Of a stretch of 5,518 nt of DNA, positions 1 through 5,409 are shown piece by piece. This stretch comes from Clostridiales bacterium (GTDB taxonomy: Bacteria; Bacillota; Clostridia; Peptostreptococcales; T1SED10-28). Within the stretch, counting starts at the first letter, position 1, and the number at the start of each line of letters is the position of its first letter. A program made the translations under genes and the position numbers. The notes under the pieces were generated by a model that worked only from the letters and a program-made list of their open reading frames with translations, had not been told where the DNA came from and ran no database searches. The stretch covers positions 1 to 5,518 of the forward strand of contig SLKF01000123.1 of NCBI GenBank assembly GCA_007134725.1, given 5' to 3'.

Positions 1-975
1 ATTCTTGCGGGACTGATGTTTTATCTTCTCAGACCTTTTGTAAATCTTTTGAATAAAAAAATGAGCAGAGGGATATCCATTTTATTAATTTACCTTATTT
101 TTATCGGGATCATTGTTGTGAGTCTCGCTCTTCTTGGCCCTGTGCTTCAAGGGCAGATTATGAGCCTTGCCAACAATATTCCTCAAATTGTAGAGGGTAT
201 TCAGGATTGGTTTTTGGAAATTGATCTATTCAATCGAATCAGTCAACTTCAGCAGGAAGAGTTTTTAGACATTGACGGTTATATAGAGTCTGCCATGGAA
301 ACTTTGAACAACTGGGGAAGAGGAGCTATAACCGGAGTGGGGAGTTTATTAGGATCTTTAGCTTCGGCGGTATTTACTTTGATTTTACTACCCATTCTTC
401 TTTTTTATGTGTTAAAGGACTCAAGAAAATTTGAAGAAGGATTCATCAGAATGTTTCATCAAAAGCAGCAGCCGGAAGTTCGGGAAATTTTAGAGGATGT
501 GGACCGGGCTCTCAGTTCTTATATTCAAGGCCAGGGCTTGGTATGTCTTTTCGTTGGAATGCTATGCCTAATTGCATTTTTAATTATCGGTCTGGATTAT
601 GCTTTGCTATTGGCAATTATTGCAGGGCTTACTAATATTATACCTTTTTTCGGGCCATGGATCGGAAGCATTCCGGCAGTGATCGTAGCGCTGTTTTTGT
701 CACCTATCACCGCACTGTTTACTGTGGTTGCGATTATTATTATTCAGCAAATTGAGAGCAACTTAATTTCTCCTCAAATAATCGGAAAAAAGCTGAATTT
801 GCATCCCTTGGTAATTATCTTTTTAATACTTATTGCAGGACAGCTGGTGGGTTTGATTGGAATGATCTTAGTAGTGCCATTGTTTGCATCAGTTCGTGTA
901 TTGTTTACCCATGGTCGAAAAATATGGAAAATCAAAACTAATCCTATAAAAGAAATCTCATACAGGAAAGAATAA
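1..975 (+). CDS. AI-2E family transporter (TqsA/UPF0118 type), 5' end outside window
   Basis: Partial gene: the frame is open from base 1 (I-L-A-G-L-M...), so the ATG at 16 is an internal methionine and the true start lies upstream. The 324 visible codons are most of a family protein (usually about 340-370 residues), so little more than the first membrane segment is missing. Visible are hydrophobic helices, a central soluble stretch (NIPQIVEGIQDWF onward), and the conserved C-terminal half with NIIPFFGPWIGSIPAV, QQIESNLISPQIIGKK and LHPLVIIFLILIAGQLVG. It is an integral membrane protein. The family is named after E. coli TqsA, linked to autoinducer-2 export, but other members are reported as Na+/H+ antiporters, so the substrate is unknown here. 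A basic tail follows the last helix. The gene runs towards the rubredoxin unit and ends 103 nt before a strong terminator. Family assignment is secure; substrate is not. Confidence 0.93.
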   Translation: MLAGLMFYLLRPFVNLLNKKMSRGISILLIYLIFIGIIVVSLALLGPVLQGQIMSLANNIPQIVEGIQDWFLEIDLFNRISQLQQEEFLDIDGYIESAMETLNNWGRGAITGVGSLLGSLASAVFTLILLPILLFYVLKDSRKFEEGFIRMFHQKQQPEVREILEDVDRALSSYIQGQGLVCLFVGMLCLIAFLIIGLDYALLLAIIAGLTNIIPFFGPWIGSIPAVIVALFLSPITALFTVVAIIIIQQIESNLISPQIIGKKLNLHPLVIIFLILIAGQLVGLIGMILVVPLFASVRVLFTHGRKIWKIKTNPIKEISYRKE

Positions 976-1078
976 AGGGTTCTTCGTCTTTCTATAAAAA
1001 GGACTTGTAGATATTAGAAAATAATTGCTTTTGAGCAATCATTCAAAAAAGCTGAAGGTAAAGTCGAAAACATATCAT

Positions 1079-1114
1079 AACAAAAGCCACCGATCAGTGG
1101 CTTTTGTTGTTTTT
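1079..1114 (+). terminator. Rho-independent terminator after the AI-2E transporter gene
   Basis: A perfect 12-bp stem (1079-1090 with 1097-1108) encloses the hexaloop CGATCA. The 3' arm is T-rich and runs into TTGTTGTTTTT, giving the uridine tract of an intrinsic terminator on the + strand. It lies between two convergent units. The stem is symmetric, so it may also stop minus-strand transcription from the rubredoxin unit, although the minus-strand sequence after the stem has only a short, interrupted T run. Confidence 0.85.
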
Positions 1115-1159
1115 GAAGCGATTTTAAATATTACACTTTTTCATGGCTGGCCAACTTAT

Positions 1160-1267
1160 TCATGGGACAAACCATATTTCTAAGCATTTTCCCGGAAATT
1201 CGATATTTATCTCCTGCCCTTCAGTTAGCTCTTGTTCGGTGACTTCATGCCAGTTTTTTTTTGGCAT
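1160..1267 (-). CDS. Small unrecognised protein (35 aa) downstream of rubredoxin
   Basis: Read on the minus strand, an ATG at 1267 opens a 35-codon frame ending in TGA at 1160. It starts MPKKNWHEVTEQELTEGQEI and ends CLEIWFVP. A good ribosome binding site (GGGGAG, 6 nt before ATG) precedes it, and it begins 29 nt after the rubredoxin stop on the same strand, so the two probably share a transcript. The product is acidic in the middle, has one cysteine, and shows no signal peptide or membrane helix. The stop overlaps another ATG (ATGA) that opens a 10-codon frame ending at 1131 (MNKLASHEKV). One extra base in the CCC run just before would fuse the two, so a frameshifted longer gene is possible. 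I do not recognise a family. Support comes from the ribosome binding site and position only. Confidence 0.45.
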   Translation of the reverse strand: MPKKNWHEVTEQELTEGQEINIEFPGKCLEIWFVP

Positions 1268-1296
1268 TTAATTCTCCCCAATTGCTATCCGGTTGT

Positions 1297-1455
1297 TTAT
1301 TTCTTCGTAAAAGCCATTTTCGGTTGATTGCAGGTCGGGCACCGCCAGTGTTCCGGCAAATCATCAAACGATGTTCCTGGTACGATGTCTCGGATTCTGT
1401 CTCCTTTTTCGGGCCGATAGGTATATCCACAAACGGTACATTTATACTGGTTCAT
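1297..1455 (-). CDS. Rubredoxin
   Basis: A 52-residue protein on the minus strand, the usual length for a stand-alone rubredoxin, a small cytosolic electron carrier with one iron held by four cysteines. The ligands are visible as C6-T-V-C9-G and C39-P-T-C42. Between them lie family hallmarks: aromatic Y11 and Y13, G19-D20, the V-P-G-T-S-F turn (25-30), D-L-P (32-34) and W37. The start is fixed by GAAAGGAGAT ending 5 nt before ATG. One oddity is Asn43 where most rubredoxins have Gly after the fourth cysteine. In anaerobes these proteins pass electrons to oxygen- and superoxide-detoxifying enzymes such as rubrerythrin, superoxide reductase or flavodiiron proteins; no partner is visible here. 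It is divergent from the hybrid kinase across a 178-nt control region and is followed by a small ORF. Confidence 0.93.
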   Translation of the reverse strand: MNQYKCTVCGYTYRPEKGDRIRDIVPGTSFDDLPEHWRCPTCNQPKMAFTKK

Positions 1456-1486
1456 ATAAAATCTCCTTTCTATCTGAAATCTAGAA

Positions 1487-1515
1487 GTTATATACCCTAT
1501 GGGTAAGGGAAGTAA
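1487..1515 (-). promoter_or_regulatory. Putative rubredoxin promoter with operator-like inverted repeat
   Basis: On the minus strand TATAAC (complement of 1487-1492) looks like a -10 box, 31 nt before the rubredoxin ATG. A 17-bp spacer separates it from a poor -35 (TTACTT, complement of 1510-1515). The spacer contains the inverted repeat TACCC-TAT-GGGTA (1493-1505), a classic place for a repressor site. The same DNA also gives GGGTATA on the minus strand, which could instead be a sigma-B-like -10. The repeat is directly visible; its function is inferred. Confidence 0.4.
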
Positions 1516-1565
1516 TCCATAAATTACTAAAACTTAGAAAAATTCCAGTTCTTAACGGTATATTC

Positions 1566-1578
1566 CCCTAAGATAGGG
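1566..1578. repeat. Inverted repeat CCCTA-AGA-TAGGG before the hybrid kinase
   Basis: A perfect 5-bp inverted repeat with a 3-bp centre lies 55 nt before the GTG start of the kinase. It shares the CCCTA core and 3-bp spacing with the repeat at 1493-1505 on the rubredoxin side, so one regulator might act on both divergent units. No convincing sigma-A promoter for the kinase is visible nearby. The arms are short, so chance is not excluded. Confidence 0.3.
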
Positions 1579-1633
1579 TAAAAGATATATAAATTGGAAC
1601 CTAGTAACAATGGAAATATAGAGAGGTGATATA

Positions 1634-3760
1634 GTGGTGGAATATAATGATCAAAAGGCGGATCTTTTTTTCGCAGGACCGGTATTTATTATTGCCTGGG
1701 ATCCTAAAAGTGATTGGCCGATTAAATATGTATCGAAAAATGTTCAGGATATATTAGGCTATAGTGCTGAGGAAATGATGCATCCAAATTTTTTGTATGA
1801 TGATTTGATTCATCCTGAAGATTTGCCTCGTATCGATCGGGAATCCAAGGAAAATCTCAATGATAATAAGAGTACCTATGAACTTTTTTACCGTATTAAG
1901 ACAAAAAAAGGAGAATACCGATGGTTCTATGATTATAGTAAGGTGGATCGAGATGCTGATGGGAATATCGAGCAAATTCGAGGGTATTTAGTAGACCAAA
2001 CTCTATTAATCGAAACACAAAAGCATCTTAATTGGGAGCGGCAGCGACTAAGAGATACATTAGAAGCAGGAAACATTGGAACCTGGGAGTGGAACATCCA
2101 AACCGGGGAGGTTTTATACTTTGAAAATCTATTAAAGATCAGTGGATTCAGTATGGAAGAACTCTTACCCTTAAGTCTGGAGAATTGGAAAAAATTTGTC
2201 CATCCCCAAGACCTAAATCAAGTAGAAGGCGAAATTCAAAGAATATACAATAAAGAACAGGAAAATTATGCTCTTGAAATTCGTAGAAAACATAAACAGG
2301 GTCATTGGGTATGGATCGAAGAGAAAGGAAAAGTTATACAATGGACGGAAAAAGGAGAACCTCTTTTAATGAGAGGGGTATACATTGATGTTACAAGACG
2401 GAAAACGATAGAGAAGGATTTAATTAAAGCAAAAAAAGAAGCGGAATCTGCAAATCAGGCGAAATCCACCTTTCTTGCAAATATGAGTCATGAAATTAGA
2501 ACCCCGATGAATGGGATTATTGGATTTCTTGAGCTTCTTTCCGATACGGAACTGTCTTTGCAACAAAAGAGTTACCTAAAGCATGTTCAAAATGCTTCGA
2601 AAAATTTGATGAATATTCTAAATGATATTCTGGATTTATCTAAAATTGAATCGAATAAAATGGCTTTGGAATCCATCCCATTTGATATTGAAAAAACTAT
2701 TGAATCGGTAATTGCTATGTTTGATCAACAGGCCAAAATGAAAGGGCTACGCCTTTCTATGGTAGTGGATGGAAGCCTGCCTCGATTTGTCATAGGGGAC
2801 CCGACCCGACTGCATCAAGTACTGGCGAATTTAGTCAGTAACGGGATTAAATTTACTTCCGAAGGAGAAGTCATCATTAAAATCAGGGGGGATCAAGAGA
2901 AGAAAAGTAACACCTTGATGATGATGATTGAAGTACAGGACACAGGAATCGGTATTAAAAAAATACATCTGAATAAGCTTTTTCAAACCTTTTCACAAAT
3001 TGATGAGAGTCATACCCGTTTGTATGGTGGTACAGGCTTAGGTTTGAAAATCACAAAAACTTTAGCAGAACTAATGGATGGCAGCATTGATGTAAAGAGC
3101 GAATATGGTACCGGAAGCATTTTTACAGTCCGGTTACCCTTTGAGATATCGGAAAATCCTTTGCAAAATCCTGTTGAAGAAAATAAAGGGTTTAAAAAGC
3201 ACGCAGAGAATCTAAACAGTTTAGAAAAGGCGAAAGTATTGGTTGCGGAGGATCAGGAACTGAACCAGGAGATTATGGTGGAACTATTGGAAAGAAAAGG
3301 AGTAAGCTGTGACCTTGCTGAAAATGGAGCGGAGGCCATAGAAAAATTCAAAGAAGAGGCCTATGATTTGATATTAATGGACTGCCAAATGCCTATAATG
3401 GATGGATACGAAGCTTCAAAAAACATACGGAATATGAAAGGGGAACAACCTAAAATTATTGCCATGACCGCCTATGCCATGAAAGATGATGAGAAAAAAT
3501 GTTTCGATGCAGGAATGGATGGTTATTTAAGTAAGCCCATCGACTTAAATCAACTGGAGCAGATCATTGAAGAAGTCCAAATCGAAAAAATTAACAGAAA
3601 AGATAAACCTGTAAATACTTTTATGACTGATGAAAAACGATTGGAAGGAGATGAAGACACAAAAGATCCTTCAGTTTCGGAAATAGATCAAGTTAAACAG
3701 GAGAAAACTCAGGAGAAAAAAGGGATTATGATGTTATTTAAAAAGCTTTTCAAATCATGA
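1634..3760 (+). CDS. Soluble hybrid sensor histidine kinase, PAS-PAS-HisKA-HATPase-REC
   Basis: 708 residues, no signal peptide or membrane helix, so a cytosolic sensor. Domains in order: PAS (about 14-123) and a second PAS (about 139-255), both PAS_3-like (YRWFYDYSKV, HWVWIEEKGK); HisKA (about 276-342) with phospho-acceptor His286 in NMSHEIRTPMNG; HATPase (about 388-503) with N399/N403, D436-T-G-I-G-I and G465-G-T-G-L-G; receiver (about 535-650) with acidic pair E539/D540, phospho-acceptor D583, T612 and K634. All catalytic residues are present. A roughly 60-residue charged tail follows, ending KKGIMMLFKKLFKS. No HPt or DNA-binding domain is present, so phosphate must pass to separate partners, or the receiver tunes the kinase. 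Start is GTG at 1634, 5 nt after GAGGTGAT; the adjacent GTG at 1637 is an alternative. The ligand of the PAS domains cannot be read; the neighbours suggest a redox or stress cue. Confidence 0.95.
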   Translation: MVEYNDQKADLFFAGPVFIIAWDPKSDWPIKYVSKNVQDILGYSAEEMMHPNFLYDDLIHPEDLPRIDRESKENLNDNKSTYELFYRIKTKKGEYRWFYDYSKVDRDADGNIEQIRGYLVDQTLLIETQKHLNWERQRLRDTLEAGNIGTWEWNIQTGEVLYFENLLKISGFSMEELLPLSLENWKKFVHPQDLNQVEGEIQRIYNKEQENYALEIRRKHKQGHWVWIEEKGKVIQWTEKGEPLLMRGVYIDVTRRKTIEKDLIKAKKEAESANQAKSTFLANMSHEIRTPMNGIIGFLELLSDTELSLQQKSYLKHVQNASKNLMNILNDILDLSKIESNKMALESIPFDIEKTIESVIAMFDQQAKMKGLRLSMVVDGSLPRFVIGDPTRLHQVLANLVSNGIKFTSEGEVIIKIRGDQEKKSNTLMMMIEVQDTGIGIKKIHLNKLFQTFSQIDESHTRLYGGTGLGLKITKTLAELMDGSIDVKSEYGTGSIFTVRLPFEISENPLQNPVEENKGFKKHAENLNSLEKAKVLVAEDQELNQEIMVELLERKGVSCDLAENGAEAIEKFKEEAYDLILMDCQMPIMDGYEASKNIRNMKGEQPKIIAMTAYAMKDDEKKCFDAGMDGYLSKPIDLNQLEQIIEEVQIEKINRKDKPVNTFMTDEKRLEGDEDTKDPSVSEIDQVKQEKTQEKKGIMMLFKKLFKS

Positions 3761-3827
3761 AATATTTCCATATCGGAAACTAAGTAAAGATTTAAAGAAG
3801 ACAGGATGTATTATAAGAATCAATTGA

Positions 3828-3841
3828 TGGGTATATACCCA
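3828..3841. promoter_or_regulatory. 14-bp perfect palindrome upstream of the RseC-like gene
   Basis: TGGGTATATACCCA is a perfect palindrome 33 nt before the ATG of the RseC-like gene. It contains GGGTATA (3829-3835), with GTATTA 15 nt further upstream (3808-3813), which together resemble a sigma-B-type promoter. It is also rich in the TACCC/GGGTA halves seen at 1493-1505. Operator, promoter or both are possible. The palindrome is seen directly; its role is inferred. Confidence 0.45.
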
Positions 3842-3858
3842 ATATAGGTTAGATCCTC

Positions 3859-3866
3859 AGGAGGTG
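3859..3866 (+). promoter_or_regulatory. Strong ribosome binding site fixing the RseC-like start at 3875
   Basis: AGGAGGTG is a full match to the end of 16S rRNA and sits 8 nt before ATG at 3875. It matters because the frame it opens meets a UGA 26 codons later. A site this good argues that translation truly starts here and not at the downstream TTG at 4043. Confidence 0.85.
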
Positions 3867-3874
3867 TATAGACT

Positions 3875-4360
3875 ATGAAAACCATAGGGAAAGTAGCATC
3901 GGTGAAAGATCATAAGGCAATAGTTCAAATTGCGCCTTCCAGTAGTTGCGGTTGAGCACAAAAGTCTTGCAGCCAATGTGCCGGCAAGGATCAACTCGTT
4001 GAAGTTGAAAACTCTTTAAATGCAAAGGAAGGTCAGAGAATATTGGTCGAAATCGTAAACCCGAAAATCTCTAGCAGTGCTTTTTATGTATATATAATCC
4101 CTTTAGTGGTAATGGTGATGGGGGTATTTGTAGGCCTTCGGTTAGGACAAAATGCTGGGTATGAAGATTTGGCAGAGGTCATTAGCGTGGTGACAGGGAT
4201 TGTATTTTTATTCTTTAGCTATATTTTATTAAGTATATTTGACCGAAAAAAAAGAATTAATCAACAAGAGGAATCTTTGGTTCGAATGAAAGAAATTATA
4301 GAAGAAGAGGAGGTAGTTGATGAAAAAAAAGTTGGATCAGATAGTAATCGAATGCATTAA
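3875..4360 (+). CDS. RseC/MucC-like membrane protein with in-frame UGA at codon 27 (possible selenocysteine)
   Basis: Reading through one UGA (3953-3955) gives 161 residues, a normal RseC/MucC (SoxR-reducing) family length. The N-terminal part has a small beta-rich start (KTIGKVASVKDHKAIVQI) and a thiol cluster: C25-G26-UGA27-AQKS-C32-S-Q-C35. A loop with VEVENSLNAKEGQRILVEI follows, then membrane helices at about 69-90 and 101-122, and an acidic cytosolic tail. In E. coli RseC the cluster is CSSCASRAGC, so the UGA falls about where a conserved cysteine belongs. In proteobacteria the family acts in sigma-E control and in reducing SoxR with Rsx/Rnf; its clostridial role is unclear. The start is set by AGGAGGTG at 3859. 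No frameshift or second stop is present. UGA could be selenocysteine, a recent nonsense mutation or a sequence error. The 3' end overlaps the macro-domain gene by 41 nt. Confidence 0.75.
3965..3989 (+). promoter_or_regulatory. Candidate bacterial SECIS hairpin just after the UGA
   Basis: CTTGC (3966-3970) pairs with GCAAG (3984-3988), extended by a U-G pair (3965/3989), closing a 13-nt loop that starts 15 nt after the UGA and has G as its second base. Bacterial SECIS elements lie in the coding sequence soon after the UGA and favour a G near the loop's 5' side, so position and form are roughly right. A competing fold pairs GCACA (3956-3960) with TGTGC (3977-3981). Stems this short are common, so this is weak support alone. 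Confidence 0.3.
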
Positions 4361-4853
4361 GGGAGACATTGCTTCACAAAAAGATATGGAGGCGGTGGTA
4401 AATGCAGCAAATGCAGAACTAAATATTGGTGGAGGTGTAGCTGGTGCCATTCACCGAGGAGCAGGGCCGAAACTGGAAAAGGAATGTCGAAAATTTGCAC
4501 CAATTGCCCCGGGGGAGGCAGTGATTACCAGGGCTTATGATTTACCCAATGAGTATGTAATCCATTGTCTAGGTCCGGTTTATGGACTGGATAGCCCTGA
4601 AGATAAGCTACTTGGAGATTGTTATCGAAATGCTTTAAAGATTGCTGAGGAGAATCAAATCCATTCCATTGCTTTTCCTGCTGTTTCCACTGGGGCTTTC
4701 GGATATCCGATAGAAGAAGCCACAACGGTTGTATTTAAAACTATCCAAGAACTTGTTCCAAAACTAAAAAATGTTGAAGTAGTACGGTTTGTTCTTCACA
4801 GTGAAAAGGATCTTGGTATCTATATAGAGGCATTGAATCAGCTATATAAGTAG
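4320..4853 (+). CDS. Macro-domain protein (ADP-ribose / O-acetyl-ADP-ribose binding family)
   Basis: A 177-residue single macro domain covering nearly the whole protein. Family motifs: G15-D16-I17; V27-N-A-A-N31; the ligand loop G37-G-G-V-A-G-A-I-H45-R; I81-H-C-L-G-P-V-Y88; and F119-P-A-V-S-T-G-A-F-G-Y-P130. It is cytosolic, with no signal or membrane segment. Relatives such as E. coli YmdB and human MacroD1 remove acetyl groups from O-acetyl-ADP-ribose or ADP-ribose from proteins. Their key aspartate (GGGGVDGAIH) is alanine here (A41), as in the Archaeoglobus AF1521 loop (GGGVAYAI), so binding or a different hydrolysis mechanism is as likely as YmdB-like activity. The start chosen is ATG 4320, 6 nt after AGGAGG; TTG at 4317 is too close to it. 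The first 41 nt lie inside the RseC-like frame, suggesting translational coupling. Confidence 0.9.
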   Translation: MKKKLDQIVIECIKGDIASQKDMEAVVNAANAELNIGGGVAGAIHRGAGPKLEKECRKFAPIAPGEAVITRAYDLPNEYVIHCLGPVYGLDSPEDKLLGDCYRNALKIAEENQIHSIAFPAVSTGAFGYPIEEATTVVFKTIQELVPKLKNVEVVRFVLHSEKDLGIYIEALNQLYK

Positions 4854-4861
4854 AGAATACG

Positions 4862-4886
4862 GTTTGTTAATCTAAAGACAGGGTAT
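4862..4886 (+). promoter_or_regulatory. Putative sigma-B-like promoter before the usp pair
   Basis: GTTTGT (4862-4867), a 13-bp spacer and GGGTAT (4881-4886) closely follow the B. subtilis sigma-B consensus (GTTTAA, about 12-14 bp, GGGTAT). It lies in the only gap between the macro gene and the first usp, 46 nt before that ATG, and stress-protein genes are typical sigma-B targets. An overlapping TATAAA (4884-4889) lacks a well-spaced sigma-A -35. No terminator is seen in this gap, so read-through from the macro gene is also likely. Confidence 0.4.
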
Positions 4887-4932
4887 AAATATAGTGAGAT
4901 AAACGATCGGGATACCAAAAAGGAGGGATGGA

Positions 4933-5379
4933 ATGAAATTATTAGTGTGCTTTGACGGTTCTGAACCGAGTAAACGGGCGATTGAAAAAGCCCGACAACT
5001 GACAGCTGATTGTGGAATTCATGAGGTCACAATTATTCATGCTTATCAAGATAACTACTGGGTCTCCTTGGGAGACGGCTATGCACCCTCTCCGGATATG
5101 CTTAGAAAATTGGAAGATTATGAAAAAAGTCAGATTCAAGAAAAAGAAGAGGAAATTGAGGAAATTGCAAAGACTTTTGCTAATACCGAGGCGGTGGTAA
5201 ACATAAAAACGATTCATGGACATCCCGCCAGAGTCATCACGAAGGTCGCGGAAGAAGGAAACTATGATTTGATAATTATCGGAAGTCGGGGGCTGGGAGG
5301 TTTTCGAAAAGTTGTATTGGGAAGTGTCAGCAATGCTGTTATGCAGGGAACAAATGTGAGTGTAATGGTGGTTAAATAA
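4933..5379 (+). CDS. Universal stress protein, UspA family (first of a tandem pair)
   Basis: 148 residues, standard length for a single Usp domain, predicted cytosolic and probably dimeric. The N-terminal strand and loop MKLLVCFDGSEPSKRA carry the family's conserved Asp (D8) and Ser/Gly. The C-terminal part has the ATP-binding signature G-x2-G-x9-G-S, seen as GSRGLGGFRKVVLGSVSNAV, followed by the final strand VSVMVVK. This places it in the nucleotide-binding MJ0577-like branch, not the non-binding E. coli UspA type. The middle is highly charged (KEEEIEEIAK). Start is ATG 4933, 5 nt after AGGAGGG. The gene follows the macro gene by 79 nt and precedes a second usp by 30 nt, with no terminator between, so the pair is likely one operon. 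Specific role unknown; family members bind ATP or AMP during stress or slow growth. Confidence 0.93.
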   Translation: MKLLVCFDGSEPSKRAIEKARQLTADCGIHEVTIIHAYQDNYWVSLGDGYAPSPDMLRKLEDYEKSQIQEKEEEIEEIAKTFANTEAVVNIKTIHGHPARVITKVAEEGNYDLIIIGSRGLGGFRKVVLGSVSNAVMQGTNVSVMVVK

Positions 5380-5409
5380 AAACAATACTATATATTAAGG
5401 AGTGATTGG

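Noticed and set aside
1..975. Quorum-sensing (AI-2) role for the transporter
   Set aside because: The name is inherited from one characterised member; no luxS or lsr genes are in the window, and family substrates vary.
1024..1039. Hairpin ATTGCT-TTTG-AGCAAT after the transporter gene
   Set aside because: Only 6 bp, AT-rich and without a following T run; the 12-bp terminator at 1079-1114 explains termination.
1245..1506. Longer open frames on both strands over the rubredoxin region (81 codons +, 61 codons -)
   Set aside because: Both are alternative frames of the rubredoxin and small-ORF stretch; the shorter rubredoxin frame has the CxxC motifs and a proper ribosome binding site.
3765..3779. 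TTTCC-ATATC-GGAAA hairpin after the kinase stop
   Set aside because: Five base pairs and no T tract follow, so it is not a credible terminator; read-through into the RseC-like gene remains possible.
4043..4360. A separate 105-residue protein starting at TTG 4043
   Set aside because: It is the in-frame remainder of the RseC-like gene, begins mid-domain just before the first membrane helix, and the strong start signal is at 3875.
4942..5385. A 147-codon open frame on the minus strand opposite the first usp
   Set aside because: It lies wholly antisense to a clear Usp gene, and its product shows no recognisable domain; it is a shadow of the coding frame.
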